Shown: positions 1-11,422, counted from the stretch's first letter. The stretch is 64,000 nucleotides of DNA from an uncultured Prochlorococcus sp. (GCA_902625845.1 CACOCT010000002.1:62001-126000); one strand, 5' to 3'. The notes: a model not told the origin generated them from the letters alone. Numbers and translations are program-made.

Positions 1-794
1 GGGAAAAATTCATCAATTTCATCCTGCAAAAAATTATCAAAATTGATAAACGATAATCTATTGGCATGGTTATGTTCATACGATTGAATCCAATCAAATA
101 TTTTTATTTCATTAAGAAATTCAACAGTTTTTAAAGCTTCTTTTCCTTGAACAATTTTTTTTAATTCATACTGTATTCTTTCTACAGAAACAGTTTTTAA
201 TTGAAATTTATTTAATTCAATGAATTCAAGTATGTGAGGTACAATATGAAAATTCAACTCTGATACAAAACGAAAACACCTCAATATTCTTATGGGATCA
301 TTGAGGAGGTTTTCACTACGTAGACTTCTTAATAAAGAATTATTTAAATCATATATTCCATCTGCTGGATCTATTAATTTTCCTTGATCAAATGAAAAGC
401 CTATAGAGTTAATTGTAAAATCTCTACTTTTTAAATCCTCAGTTAATAATTCATGCGTTTGATTTGCAATATCAATAGTAAAATTTCTAAATATAATTCT
501 TACTATATTTCTATCTTGATCAAGTACTAGAAATTTGCCAGAAAATTTTTCTGCAAGATTCTTTCCAATTTCTATAGAATTATTAGGGATAACAATATCT
601 ATATCAGGATAAGGACTTAATCTCTCCAATATAAGATCTCTAATATAACCGCCTACGAGAATTGATCCATAAGGTAATTCAGATAAAATTATTTCCAGAT
701 TTTGATAAGTTTTTATATTATCTTTTATTTTAGAAACTAATGTAGGATAGTGCATAGATAAATATTCATTATTAAAATTGCTTTTTATTTCCAT
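1..794 (-). CDS. CCA tRNA nucleotidyltransferase / poly(A) polymerase family protein (3' end outside window)
   Basis: Reverse-strand reading from ATG at 794 gives MEIKSNFNNEYLSMHYPTL...GSILVGGYIRDLILERLSPYPDIDIVIP..., a polyA-polymerase head-domain signature; open to window edge. Confidence 0.8.
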   Translation of the reverse strand, partial: MEIKSNFNNEYLSMHYPTLVSKIKDNIKTYQNLEIILSELPYGSILVGGYIRDLILERLSPYPDIDIVIPNNSIEIGKNLAEKFSGKFLVLDQDRNIVRIIFRNFTIDIANQTHELLTEDLKSRDFTINSIGFSFDQGKLIDPADGIYDLNNSLLRSLRSENLLNDPIRILRCFRFVSELNFHIVPHILEFIELNKFQLKTVSVERIQYELKKIVQGKEALKTVEFLNEIKIFDWIQSYEHNHANRLSFINFDNFLQDEIDEFF

Positions 795-1003
795 TTTTAA
801 TTTAATCTATTTATTAAAAACATTGGAAAGATATTTTCATCAAAAATTATTTTAAAACCCAGTTTAGAACAACATAAAGCATATTGATTAAAATAAAGAA
901 AAAAAATTTTTATTTATAATTTTTTTGTATTGCTAATATTAAAGTGAAAATTAAGTTAATTGCATTTTAAAAATAAGATATAGATAAAGATTCACTAAGT
1001 AAA

Positions 1004-1657
1004 ATGTTGCCAGCACACAATATTGATAATAATAAATTTATTCTTGCTATTCATAGCACAAATAATTTTTTTGGTTTTGGATATAAAGATTTAGAAAATA
1101 ATAATAAAGTTAATTTTTCTATAAAAAAATTAGATAAAGATCTATCGAAAAATTTAATTAGCACCTTGTCTGAATTTTTAAATAAAAAACGATTTAAATC
1201 GATCGCAAGACTTTCAATAAGTATAGGACCTGCTAATTTCAATGCTTCTCGCCAGATAGTTGTTTGTGCAAGAGCAATATCACAACAGCTAAATTGCTCT
1301 CTTGACCAATATAGTTCTTTTAAGATCATGGCAAAAAGAATTGCTATTAAGAATAAAATTTTAGAAAATAAACAACTTTTTTGGATTATGAGAAGATTAA
1401 AAACTAAAGGCTACATAGCCGGTCAATACAAAATAAATTATTTGAACGACCAGAATTCAAACCTGTATATTGAAGAGGTAATTAGTCCTAAGCTTTACAA
1501 GAATTTTATAAAAAGGGAACCATACTTTGAGGCCGAATATGATATTAAAGATGAGCTAAAACAGCTACTTGAATTATCTGCTAAAAACCATGAAAATCTT
1601 ATCCAAAATCATTGGCGAAATGTTTTACCTATTTACCCTTTAGAACCAGTTAATTAA
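1004..1657 (+). CDS. tsaB: TsaB/YeaZ-like tRNA threonylcarbamoyladenosine biosynthesis protein
   Basis: ORF with divergent ASKH-like N-terminus and SISIGPANFNASRQIVVCARAISQQLN motif resembling TsaB GPGSFTGLR region. Confidence 0.6.
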   Translation: MLPAHNIDNNKFILAIHSTNNFFGFGYKDLENNNKVNFSIKKLDKDLSKNLISTLSEFLNKKRFKSIARLSISIGPANFNASRQIVVCARAISQQLNCSLDQYSSFKIMAKRIAIKNKILENKQLFWIMRRLKTKGYIAGQYKINYLNDQNSNLYIEEVISPKLYKNFIKREPYFEAEYDIKDELKQLLELSAKNHENLIQNHWRNVLPIYPLEPVN

Positions 1658-1663
1658 TCTTAA

Positions 1664-2299
1664 TTAATCTAGTAAAAAATTAATTTCATTTTTTAGTTTT
1701 ATTGTTGTTTCAGTTATATCAATCTTTGAAGTGCTTAATGGATAATTAATTGGTTTACCTATCTTAATGATAACTTTATTAAAGAATGGGAGAAAAAATT
1801 TAAATCTCACTAATCTATGAGAGTTTATTATTGCAACTGGTAATAATAATTTTTTTGTTTTTGAAGCTATTAATGCTGCGCCATTTTTAGGTTTACTGAC
1901 AAATCCATCTTTTTGCCTAGTGCCATCAATAAAAATGCCAATAATTTCATTATTAAATAGTTTTTTTGATGCAATGATAATTGAATTTTTATCGACTAAA
2001 CCTCTTTTTACTGGATATGCCCCACATGCTTTTATAATTTGAGAAAGTATTGGTATTTTAAATAATTCTTGTTTTGCCATAAATGATACTTTTCTTCCTA
2101 AAGCATGGCCTAAAAATGGAGGATCGAGCAAAGAACCATGATTAGAAACAATTATAAATGAGTTTTGATCTGGAATATTATTAGCTCCACTTAATTCCCC
2201 ACGAAATATAAATCTAAAAATAGGAAAGACTATAACTTTACTTATAAATTGATACGTAATTTTATTAAGCGATAAGTAATTCATAAAGTTAATAAGCAA
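1664..2299 (-). CDS. plsC: 1-acyl-sn-glycerol-3-phosphate acyltransferase
   Basis: NHGSLLDPP (HX4D-like), FIDGTRQKDG motifs; adjacent to fabD/fabH/plsX. Confidence 0.85.
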   Translation of the reverse strand: MLINFMNYLSLNKITYQFISKVIVFPIFRFIFRGELSGANNIPDQNSFIIVSNHGSLLDPPFLGHALGRKVSFMAKQELFKIPILSQIIKACGAYPVKRGLVDKNSIIIASKKLFNNEIIGIFIDGTRQKDGFVSKPKNGAALIASKTKKLLLPVAIINSHRLVRFKFFLPFFNKVIIKIGKPINYPLSTSKIDITETTIKLKNEINFLLD

Positions 2300-3185
2300 T
2301 TTCTTTTGATGATGAAACTTGACTTATCATAATATTTTTTAAATGTCGCTTAGCAAGTCCTCCTAGGACATTAGAAGGGCCTATCTCAACCAGATGTATA
2401 TTCCCTTGTAATTTAAGTAAATCCATCGTTTCTCGCCATCTGACTCCGTTACACATCTGATCTTTTAAACGAATTTTTAATTCATTAGGATCACTACAGA
2501 GTGTCGGATTAGAATTACTAATAATAGGTAATATAGGTTCTTTAAAATTGAAATCATCTAAAAATTTAGAGAATTCTTGTGCAGGTTCTTTCATAAAATG
2601 CGAATGGAAAGCTCCTGAAACATTTAAAAAAATAAATCTTTTGCATGAAATTATTTTAGATAAATTTTCCAATTCTTCTCTTTTACCAGAAAGAACAACC
2701 TGAGAAGAACTATTATCATTTGCGATTACAACATCATCAAAAGCCTCTACTGATTTTCTAAGCTCATCTTTATCAAAGCCAATTAAAGCAGCCATACTAC
2801 CTTTAACTGCTGATGACATCAATGCAGATCTTATCTTTATTAGAGATACACAATCGTCAAAGGATAATACCTCTGCTGCATATAAAGCAGTAATTTCCCC
2901 TAAACTATGGCCTGCTAAATAGTCAGGCTTATATCCCTTTGACTTTAAAGAATCTAAAAGTATTGATTCAACCAAAAAGAGGCATATCTGTGTATTTTTG
3001 GTATTGTCGAGACTTTCTTCAGAATTTTTATTATCAGTTTGCAAACCACAAATTTGATACAAGTCTTTATTAAAGATATTTGATGCCAAATCAAATCTTC
3101 TTTTTGCATCATTCAATTCAATAATATCTTTTCCCATTCCAAGTTTTTGTGAACCTTGACCTGGGAATAACCACGCAGTCTGCAT
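2289..3185 (-). CDS. fabD: malonyl-CoA:ACP transacylase
   Basis: FPGQGSQ, GHSLGE motifs. Confidence 0.93.
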   Translation of the reverse strand: MQTAWLFPGQGSQKLGMGKDIIELNDAKRRFDLASNIFNKDLYQICGLQTDNKNSEESLDNTKNTQICLFLVESILLDSLKSKGYKPDYLAGHSLGEITALYAAEVLSFDDCVSLIKIRSALMSSAVKGSMAALIGFDKDELRKSVEAFDDVVIANDNSSSQVVLSGKREELENLSKIISCKRFIFLNVSGAFHSHFMKEPAQEFSKFLDDFNFKEPILPIISNSNPTLCSDPNELKIRLKDQMCNGVRWRETMDLLKLQGNIHLVEIGPSNVLGGLAKRHLKNIMISQVSSSKEIAY

Positions 3186-3204
3186 TTTTAAAGTTTTTAT
3201 TTTA

Positions 3205-4212
3205 TTAACCCCATTTTAATAGGGCAGCACCCCAACTTAACCCTGCACCAAAACCACTAGTTAAAATTATGTCATTTTTTTTAATCTTTTGATTTCTTGT
3301 GAATTCATCCAAAACTAGAGGTATCGTTGCGGCAGAAGTATTACCATATTTATTTAAATTACTTAATATTTTTTCTTTATTTATTTTTAGCCTTTCGCCA
3401 ACAGCATCCAATATTCTTTGGTTTGCTTGATGAAGAATTAACCAATCTACATCAGCAATATCAAGATCCATTTTTTTTAACAAATCGCTAATAATAATAG
3501 GAACCTCTCTAACAGCAAATTTATAAACTTCTTGCCCATTCATCGAGATAGTAGAAAATTCTCCTTTACGAAATTTTATTTGATCATTAATCTTACCATT
3601 TAAGTTTTTACTATAAAGATTTAAAACACTACCTCTTTCTCCATCAGTCCTCAAGTTAAAACCAAATAAATTACTTTTATCATTAGAAGCTTCAATAGCT
3701 AATGCTCCTGCACCATCTCCAAAAAGGATACAGCTTCCTCTATCTTTCCAATCAACATAGCTTGATAGTTGATCAGAACCAATGACTAATGCCCTTTTAT
3801 ATCTACCTGAACTTAAATATTGGGAGGCAGTAATTAGCGCGAATAAAAAGCCACTACAAGCAGCCGTAAGATCAAAAGCGAAAGCATTCGTTGCGCGTAA
3901 TTTAGCCTGAATTATAGGAGCAGAACCAAAAAGATCACTTGGAGTAGAAGTAGCCAATATTATTAAATCAATAGATTCAGAAGCCCAATTAGCCATATCC
4001 ATTGCTGATAATGCTGCTTTAAAACCCATCTCTGAAACATTTTCATTTATTTCAGCTATTCTTCTATTTGATATACCAGTTCTTGACTTAATCCACTCGT
4101 CGCTCGTGTCTACTATTTCACTAATATTTTCATTACTCAAAATTTGAGCAGGTAAATAACTGCCGCAACCTTTAAAAGTTATTCCAATATTAGCAAAGTT
4201 TGAACCTTTCAA
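3205..4212 (-). CDS. fabH: 3-oxoacyl-ACP synthase III
   Basis: TAACSGFLFAL, HQANQRI, GNTSAATIP motifs. Confidence 0.95.
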   Translation of the reverse strand: MKGSNFANIGITFKGCGSYLPAQILSNENISEIVDTSDEWIKSRTGISNRRIAEINENVSEMGFKAALSAMDMANWASESIDLIILATSTPSDLFGSAPIIQAKLRATNAFAFDLTAACSGFLFALITASQYLSSGRYKRALVIGSDQLSSYVDWKDRGSCILFGDGAGALAIEASNDKSNLFGFNLRTDGERGSVLNLYSKNLNGKINDQIKFRKGEFSTISMNGQEVYKFAVREVPIIISDLLKKMDLDIADVDWLILHQANQRILDAVGERLKINKEKILSNLNKYGNTSAATIPLVLDEFTRNQKIKKNDIILTSGFGAGLSWGAALLKWG

Positions 4213-4263
4213 GAAAATTAATAATTACTTATATAAGTCAAACATAAATTAGACACAATATGT

Positions 4264-5616
4264 TTATGAATTTAAAACTGGTAGTTTTTGAAGTTGGATC
4301 AAGTGCTCCATTACATCATGATGTACTGCTGAATGCGCTAATCTCAATGCGCTGACAACAGATAATGATTTGCTACTTCCATGACCAATTACACAAATAC
4401 CATTTACACCAAGTAACAATGCTCCTCCATGCTCTGCATGATCTAATCTTTTTTTTATCCTCATCAAATTACTTTTTAAGAAAGCAGATCCAACTTTCCC
4501 TCTCCTTCCTCTAGGTAATTCAGATTTTAAGATATCTAATAAAACGCCACCAACTGACTCTAAAAATTTTAAAAGTACATTACCCGTAAAACCATCACAA
4601 ACGACAACATCAAATTCTCCACTTAAAACATCTCTTCCTTCGCAGTTTCCTAAAAAATTTAAGTCTTTTTCTTTTGAAAGCAATTTAAATGTTTGTAATG
4701 AGAGTTCATTCCCTTTACAATCCTCTTCGCCAATATTTAAAAGACCTATTTTGGGACTATCTATTTGCAAAACATCCTTAGCATAGATATTACCTAGTAG
4801 AGCAAATTGAAGCAAATAGTTTGGCTTACAATCAGTATTTGCTCCAACATCTAATACTAAAACTGGTCTACTTTGATCTCTAGTTGGAAATAATGCACCA
4901 ATTGCCGGCCTATCTATTCCTTTAAGCCTTCCAATTCTAAATATTGCTGATGCCATTAAGGCTCCAGAATTACCTGCAGAATAGACTGCTTGAGCTTCAT
5001 TATTTTTTACTAAATTCATCGCTACATTAATACTCGCTTCCTTCTTCTTTCTTACAGCTGTTGCTTCTTCGTTCATACTAATTGGTGCACCACTGGCGAT
5101 GAGTTCAAAGCGACTATTTTGTATTTCTTTCTCCATCAATTCATATAAGCCAATTTTCTTGGAAGCCTCATTAATTTTTTCAATTTGACCAACAAATTTT
5201 ATATTAATTGGAAATCTTTGTATTGCATCTAAGCAACCTTCAAGTATAGGCCCTGGGGCATGATCTCCTCCCATCCCATCAACAGCTATCCAAACTCTTT
5301 GACCAGTAGTAATAGGATCTTTAATATTAGAGTTCTCGCTAGTTTGAAGACGTTTTAAGGGATCAAAGACTAAGGGCTGTAGTGTATTTTTTGCTAGAGA
5401 ACCTGCACTTGATACTACATTGCCAGCTACACTGCTAGCGGTACTTACAACTGATCCTGCACTTGATACTACATTCTCAGCAACATTACTAGCTGTAGCG
5501 GCAGAATTAGCGGCAGAATCAACAATAGATGTGACAGCGGCATTTCTCTTATACCAAATAACTAATCTCCTAATTGCTCTAGATTTATTAATTTTCCTAT
5601 AATTTTCTTTCGCCAT
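4264..5616 (-). CDS. plsX: phosphate acyltransferase PlsX with about 100-aa N-terminal extension
   Basis: IAVDGMGGDHAPGPILEG core; unusual Ala/Ser/Val-rich N-terminal repeats precede it. Confidence 0.92.
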   Translation of the reverse strand: MAKENYRKINKSRAIRRLVIWYKRNAAVTSIVDSAANSAATASNVAENVVSSAGSVVSTASSVAGNVVSSAGSLAKNTLQPLVFDPLKRLQTSENSNIKDPITTGQRVWIAVDGMGGDHAPGPILEGCLDAIQRFPINIKFVGQIEKINEASKKIGLYELMEKEIQNSRFELIASGAPISMNEEATAVRKKKEASINVAMNLVKNNEAQAVYSAGNSGALMASAIFRIGRLKGIDRPAIGALFPTRDQSRPVLVLDVGANTDCKPNYLLQFALLGNIYAKDVLQIDSPKIGLLNIGEEDCKGNELSLQTFKLLSKEKDLNFLGNCEGRDVLSGEFDVVVCDGFTGNVLLKFLESVGGVLLDILKSELPRGRRGKVGSAFLKSNLMRIKKRLDHAEHGGALLLGVNGICVIGHGSSKSLSVVSALRLAHSAVHHDVMEHLIQLQKLPVLNS

Positions 5617-6363
5617 TTAATTACCTTCAAAAGGAGCAATATCAACTATCCTCTGAAACAAATAACCTGTGCCTCTAGCTGTAAGGATTAATTCGGGATT
5701 AGCGGGATCAGCCTCTAATTTTGATCTAAGTCTAGATATATGTACATCAACAACTCTTGTGTCAACATGCCTTTCAGGCGTGTACCCCCAAACCTCTTTT
5801 AATATTTCTCCCCTACTAAAAGGCTCACCTGACCTGCTGACCAGTAATTCCAATAAGCTAAATTCCATTCCAGTTAATCTTATTCTCTCATCACTTTTAA
5901 AAACTTGTCTGCGATTTGTATCGATTTTTATATCTGTTACTTGTATTAGCCCAGAATTAGGCATCCCAGCAATTTGTTCTTTATCTATTCTTCTCAATAC
6001 GCATCTAATTCTTGCCTCAAGTTCTTTCGGGCTAAAAGGTTTCACCACGTAATCATCGGCACCTAGCTCTAGTCCAGTAATCCTATCTGCAACGTCTCCT
6101 AATGCAGTTAACATCACTATAGGAACATCAGAATCTTTTCTCAATTCTTGACAGACACCGTAACCATCTAGTTTTGGCATCATTACGTCAAGGACTACTA
6201 AATCCGGCTCATAATCCCTAAATAATTTAAGAGCCTCTTTACCATCAGATGCGGTTACTACCTTATAACCGATCATCGAGAGTCTAGTTTCTAGTATTCT
6301 TCTGATACTTGCCTCATCATCTGCGACGAGAATTGTTTCTTTTGTTTGACTTGATGCAGCCAT
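5617..6363 (-). CDS. rpaB: OmpR-family response regulator, RpaB/Ycf27-like
   Basis: Receiver plus winged-helix DNA-binding domain; very conserved cyanobacterial sequence LDVMMPKLDGYGVCQELRKDSDVPIVMLTALGDVADRITGLELGADDY. Confidence 0.85.
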   Translation of the reverse strand: MAASSQTKETILVADDEASIRRILETRLSMIGYKVVTASDGKEALKLFRDYEPDLVVLDVMMPKLDGYGVCQELRKDSDVPIVMLTALGDVADRITGLELGADDYVVKPFSPKELEARIRCVLRRIDKEQIAGMPNSGLIQVTDIKIDTNRRQVFKSDERIRLTGMEFSLLELLVSRSGEPFSRGEILKEVWGYTPERHVDTRVVDVHISRLRSKLEADPANPELILTARGTGYLFQRIVDIAPFEGN

Positions 6364-6471
6364 TTGTTGCTATTAGCTAATCAGCATGAGTATTTAACCT
6401 TTACCTAATCTAACTTGTGAAGGGGCAATATCCAAAACAACTTTTGTAGTTATTTTATCTTCATAAGCAAA

Positions 6472-7824
6472 ATGTTAAATAAATTCTCAAGATATGTTTG
6501 TCAAAATTGCGGTAATGAAACTTCTCAATACTTTGGCAGGTGTACCAATTGTAAAGAATGGAATGCGATTATAGAAGAAGAGAAAAGTTCTGTTTTTAAA
6601 AAAAATATTATTAAAAAAAGTAAAAAATCAAAACTCTTTACAGAAATTACAATTCAAGAAATCTCAAGAATTAAAACTGGTTTTAATGAATTTGATAGAG
6701 TCTTAGGAGGAGGATTAGTTCATGGTTCGATCATTTTACTGGGAGGGGAGCCTGGTATTGGCAAAAGTACGCTTGTTTTACAAGCCGCCTGCAAAATGTC
6801 TCTAATTCATAATGTGCTTTATATAACTGCTGAAGAATCATTGGAACAGGTTAAGGTAAGATGGTCTAGACTTAATCAAGGAAATTCTAATTTAAAAGTT
6901 TTTGCAGAAAATAATTTATCAATAATTATTCAAGAAATAAAAGACTCTAAACCTACTATCGCTATCATAGATAGCATTCAGGCCATTAATAACAGTGACT
7001 TAGAAAGTACCTCTGGGTCAGTTTCGCAAGTGAGATCATGTTCTTCTGAATTACAAAATTTCGCAAAAGATAATAATATTGCTCTTCTCATTATTGGACA
7101 TGTAACTAAAGATGGAACATTAGCTGGACCTAAAACTTTAGAACACTTAGTAGATGTAGTTCTTAATTTTGAAGGGGATCACATTGCTAGTCATAGATTA
7201 TTAAGAGGAATAAAAAATAGATTTGGTGCGACTTTTGAATTAGGGATTTTTGAAATGCTTGAAAATGGATTAAATGAAATTAAAAATCCAAGTTCTAACT
7301 TTACCAATAAAGAGAATATAGCTGGAGTCGCTACAACAATTACCATAGAGGGAACTAGATCTTTCGCCGTTGATATTCAATCACTTGTAAATAAAACTTT
7401 CTTCAATAATCCGAAAAGAGCCTCTACTGGATTAAATATTAATAGATTGCACCAAATAATTGCTGTAATTGAGAAACATCTTGAATTAAAATTATATGAA
7501 TTTGATTGTTATGTCGCTACAGCTGGTGGTTTTGAAATCAATGATCCTTCCTCAGACCTATGTGTAGCAATATCAATCATTTCTAGCCTCTTGAATAAAA
7601 ATCCTATAAAAGACTGCGCATTTGTTGGTGAACTTGGTTTAAATGGTCATGTGAGAAAAACTAATAATATGAAATCAAAAATTGAAGAGTGTATAAGATT
7701 AGGTTATAAAAAAATGTTAATTCCTAAGGCCAATAGTGAAATAATATTGAAATTTAAAAATGCTATTACTCTAATTGAAGTTGAAAATATCAAAGTAGCA
7801 GTAAATATTGCTTTAAAAAATTAA
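6472..7824 (+). CDS. radA: DNA repair protein RadA/Sms
   Basis: N-terminal CQNCGNETSQYFGRCTNC zinc motif, GEPGIGKSTL Walker A, C-terminal Lon-like domain. Confidence 0.95.
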   Translation: MLNKFSRYVCQNCGNETSQYFGRCTNCKEWNAIIEEEKSSVFKKNIIKKSKKSKLFTEITIQEISRIKTGFNEFDRVLGGGLVHGSIILLGGEPGIGKSTLVLQAACKMSLIHNVLYITAEESLEQVKVRWSRLNQGNSNLKVFAENNLSIIIQEIKDSKPTIAIIDSIQAINNSDLESTSGSVSQVRSCSSELQNFAKDNNIALLIIGHVTKDGTLAGPKTLEHLVDVVLNFEGDHIASHRLLRGIKNRFGATFELGIFEMLENGLNEIKNPSSNFTNKENIAGVATTITIEGTRSFAVDIQSLVNKTFFNNPKRASTGLNINRLHQIIAVIEKHLELKLYEFDCYVATAGGFEINDPSSDLCVAISIISSLLNKNPIKDCAFVGELGLNGHVRKTNNMKSKIEECIRLGYKKMLIPKANSEIILKFKNAITLIEVENIKVAVNIALKN

Positions 7825-7830
7825 CAAAGC

Positions 7831-8352
7831 CTACAAATAAACATCTATATTACTTCTGCCAGAAGTTTTAAGCCAATTTTCAATATCTAAATAGCCACCA
7901 GGATATAACCTGACAGCTTTAATCCAAACCTCTGCTGCTTTATCGAACCAAATATCCCTTTGATCATAATCTCCACTTTGTTCAGCATATCTTCCTCTTT
8001 TTTCATAAATTAATCCAATATTCTTAAGGCAAGAAGGTTGTTTAGGATTTTCAATTAATGCTTTTTTATAGGTATCAATAGCAAGGTCTTCATCACCATT
8101 ACTCATATAAATTATTGCCATATTTTTTAAAGTCTCCCCTCTATCAATAGGACTTTCTTCTAACGTTAGACTTTCTTGATAATATTCAAGAGCTTCTGAA
8201 TAATCTCCATTATTTTGTGCAGCCAAACCATCGCGGTAATATATGTATGCTTTTTTTTCTTTTTCAGCAATTGGAAGAACTTTTACAATTGATTCTGCTA
8301 TTACTGTAAAAGCTTTATCAATAAAATTGTCTCTGTTTTGATTACTAGGCAC
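7831..8352 (-). CDS. ycf3: photosystem I assembly protein Ycf3 (TPR)
   Basis: [46 protein letters not shown]...TPR repeats. Confidence 0.95.
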   Translation of the reverse strand: MPSNQNRDNFIDKAFTVIAESIVKVLPIAEKEKKAYIYYRDGLAAQNNGDYSEALEYYQESLTLEESPIDRGETLKNMAIIYMSNGDEDLAIDTYKKALIENPKQPSCLKNIGLIYEKRGRYAEQSGDYDQRDIWFDKAAEVWIKAVRLYPGGYLDIENWLKTSGRSNIDVYL

Positions 8353-8467
8353 TTTAAAATTTCTGTAAATTAAATTGGAAATTAAGATTAAACTATTTAA
8401 AAAAAATTACTAACAATTACTATAGTAATTTATAAACTATAAGAATATTAGGCTATTTAAAAGGCAT

Positions 8468-10771
8468 ATGAAAAGCATACAACTTAATATTAGCGGAATG
8501 AAATGTGGAGGATGTGTTCAAACTGTTGAAAGAATATTAAATGATAGCGAAGGGACAAAGAATGTGACCGTTAATCTTTTAACAGAAAGTGCTTATTTTG
8601 ATATAAAAAATAGCAACTTAGATATAAAAGAAATATTAGATAATCTTTCCCAAAATGGCTTTCCCTCAAAAATTTATACAAATGATTTCTCAGAAAAGAT
8701 TAATAAAGCAGAATTAGATAAAAAAGAAAAATGGGTTAATAAATGGAAAAAACTTAATTTCGCATTTATTCTTTTATTTTTTTCAGTATTAGGTCACTTA
8801 GCTGAAGGAGGTTATATTAATTCATCATTACTTGGAAATATTTATTTTCATGCATCTATAGCTACTACTGCACTACTTTTCCCTGGAAGACCAATAATAC
8901 TTAAAGGTTATAAATCATTTTTACTAAAGAGACCAGATATGGATACTCTTGTAGCTTTAGGAGTAAGCAGTGCTTATCTAACTAGTCTCGTATCTTTAAT
9001 TTTTCCAAATAGTGGATTTCCTTGCTTCTTTAATGAACCAGTAATGTTACTAGGTTTTATACTACTTGGACGTTTTTTAGAAGACAGAGCTAAATATCAA
9101 ACTGGATCTTCAATTAATGAATTATTAGATTTACAGCCTGAAAAAACTCTTATTTATAATGAAAATGATGATGTTAGTGAAATTAGAGTTAATACATTAA
9201 ATCCTAATGACGAAATTCAAGTCCTCGCTGGAGATAGAGTTCCCGCAGATTGTGTTGTTGTAAAAGGCAATTCTCTAATAGATGTTTCACATATTACTGG
9301 AGAATCAAAACCTATTGAAGCCAATATGGGTGACAACTTACTAAATGGCTCTCTGAATTTAAACTCAAGTTTACGCTTAAAAGTGATCAAGGTTGGGTCA
9401 GATACTTCATTAGCCAAACTTGTAAATCTTATTGAATCTGTTCAATCACAAAAACCATCTATTCAAAGATTGGCAGATAAAATAGCTGGTAAATTTACAT
9501 ATTTTGTACTATTTACATCAATATCAAGCTTCATTTTTTGGTGGCAAATAGCCTTTAGAATATGGCCAAATCTTATCAGAACTGAAAATATTGGATTATC
9601 TATCCATAATAATCACTCCTTGCACAGTTCTTTAGGAAGTAACGCAGATAACCCTCTTACTCTTGCCATACAATTATCTATAGCGGTATTAGTAATTGCA
9701 TGTCCGTGTGCATTGGGATTAGCGACACCAACTGTAATTACCGTTGCTTCTGGCAAAGCTGCAAAAAAAGGAATTCTTTTTAAAGGCGGGGATAAAATAG
9801 AGATCGCCTCAAAAATAGATTCAATTATTTTTGATAAAACTGGTACACTGACAAAAGGATCACCTTACGTTGTTGGATACGTTGGTAGTAAAGACAACAC
9901 TTTTCTTCTACAAATATCTGCAAGTTTAGAAAATGAAAGTAGACATCCGATTGCAAAATCACTAATTGAAGAAGCAAAAAAACAAAATATAAATTTATTT
10001 CCAATAAAAAATATAAGTACTGAAACAGGCAGGGGCATCTCAGGAGAGTTAGATTCAATTAGTGGAGAAATAAAAGTCGGAAATTTACAGTGGTTAGAAT
10101 ATCACAATGTTGAAATAAGCGATGAAATTAAAGACAAAATAAATGCAACTGAGATGAAAAAATATACTATTATAGGAGTAAGCATCTCTAGAAATCTTTT
10201 AGGTTGTATTCTATTAGGAGATACTTTAAGAGACGATGCTCTATCATCAATAAAAAAATTAAGAGAAGATAATCTAGACATTTATATTTTTAGTGGAGAT
10301 AGAAAAGAATCTGTTATTGATTTAGGGAGACAACTTAATTGCAAAACAAACCAATTAAAATGGGAACTTTTACCTGCAGATAAACTTAAAAATATTGAAA
10401 AACTAAAAGATATTGATAAAAAGATAGTCGCAATGGTAGGCGATGGAATCAATGATGCCCCAGCTTTAGCCGCCTCCAACCTTGGAATCGCTGTTGGATC
10501 AGGGACTCAAATAGCAAAAGCCAACGCAGATCTTGTCCTAATGGGTGATAAATTAAATGGTCTTCACTATGCTTTAAGGCTTGCAAAGAAAACTATAAGA
10601 AAAATTAAACAAAACCTGTTTTGGGCATTTGGATATAATCTCATAGCAATTCCCTTAGCAGCAGGAGTGTTATACCCTAAATTTGGAATACTTTTATCCC
10701 CTTCCATTGCAGCATTATTAATGGCTATAAGTTCAATCACAGTAGTAATTAATGCATTATCTTTAGACTAA
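8468..10771 (+). CDS. copper-transporting P1B-type ATPase
   Basis: N-terminal HMA GMKCGGCVQ, CPC motif (IACPCALGLATP), DKTGTLTKG, GDGINDAPAL. Confidence 0.93.
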   Translation: MKSIQLNISGMKCGGCVQTVERILNDSEGTKNVTVNLLTESAYFDIKNSNLDIKEILDNLSQNGFPSKIYTNDFSEKINKAELDKKEKWVNKWKKLNFAFILLFFSVLGHLAEGGYINSSLLGNIYFHASIATTALLFPGRPIILKGYKSFLLKRPDMDTLVALGVSSAYLTSLVSLIFPNSGFPCFFNEPVMLLGFILLGRFLEDRAKYQTGSSINELLDLQPEKTLIYNENDDVSEIRVNTLNPNDEIQVLAGDRVPADCVVVKGNSLIDVSHITGESKPIEANMGDNLLNGSLNLNSSLRLKVIKVGSDTSLAKLVNLIESVQSQKPSIQRLADKIAGKFTYFVLFTSISSFIFWWQIAFRIWPNLIRTENIGLSIHNNHSLHSSLGSNADNPLTLAIQLSIAVLVIACPCALGLATPTVITVASGKAAKKGILFKGGDKIEIASKIDSIIFDKTGTLTKGSPYVVGYVGSKDNTFLLQISASLENESRHPIAKSLIEEAKKQNINLFPIKNISTETGRGISGELDSISGEIKVGNLQWLEYHNVEISDEIKDKINATEMKKYTIIGVSISRNLLGCILLGDTLRDDALSSIKKLREDNLDIYIFSGDRKESVIDLGRQLNCKTNQLKWELLPADKLKNIEKLKDIDKKIVAMVGDGINDAPALAASNLGIAVGSGTQIAKANADLVLMGDKLNGLHYALRLAKKTIRKIKQNLFWAFGYNLIAIPLAAGVLYPKFGILLSPSIAALLMAISSITVVINALSLD

Positions 10772-11401
10772 ATGGAAGGTAAATTTATTGTTCTTGAGGG
10801 AATCGATGGTTGTGGTAAAACAACCCAAATAAATGAACTTTACAAATGGTTACCAAAAAGTGGTTTAATCAACAAAAATGCAACTTTAATTAAAACAAGA
10901 GAACCTGGCGGTAGCATCTTAGGAAGAGAAATAAGAGATATGATTTTGAACAATAATAAATTAAATTCACCCTCAATCCTCACTGAGCTACTACTATATT
11001 CTGCTGATAGAGCAGAACATATTTCTAAAATAATATTACCTGCATTAAAAAGTGGAAATTGGATAATAAGCGACAGATTTTCAGGCTCAACACTAGCTTA
11101 TCAAGGCTATGGCAGAGAAATAAATATCGATATTATAAAAAAATTAGAAAATATTGTTTGTCAAAACATAAGACCAGACTTAACTTTCTTTTTAGAGATA
11201 TCACCGAATGAGAGTATATTACGTAGAAAAAATAAAGTCGCAGATAGAATTGAATCTGAAGGCTTAGAATTTTTAAGGAGAGTAAATAATGGATTTAAAA
11301 TAATTGCACAAGAAAATAACTGGGAAGTAATAAAAGCTTCTGACGATTTAAATTCTATATCGCAACAAATTCAAATGTCATTAATCAATAAATTTTCGTA
11401 A
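10772..11401 (+). CDS. tmk: thymidylate kinase
   Basis: [30 protein letters not shown] motifs. Confidence 0.95.
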   Translation: MEGKFIVLEGIDGCGKTTQINELYKWLPKSGLINKNATLIKTREPGGSILGREIRDMILNNNKLNSPSILTELLLYSADRAEHISKIILPALKSGNWIISDRFSGSTLAYQGYGREINIDIIKKLENIVCQNIRPDLTFFLEISPNESILRRKNKVADRIESEGLEFLRRVNNGFKIIAQENNWEVIKASDDLNSISQQIQMSLINKFS

Positions 11402-11422
11402 AACTGAGTAAAAATTAATTTT

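Noticed and set aside
9825-10058. Antisense ORFs within the copper ATPase (9217-9417, 9825-10058, 10282-10479)
   Set aside because: Shadow ORFs of a strongly conserved gene.
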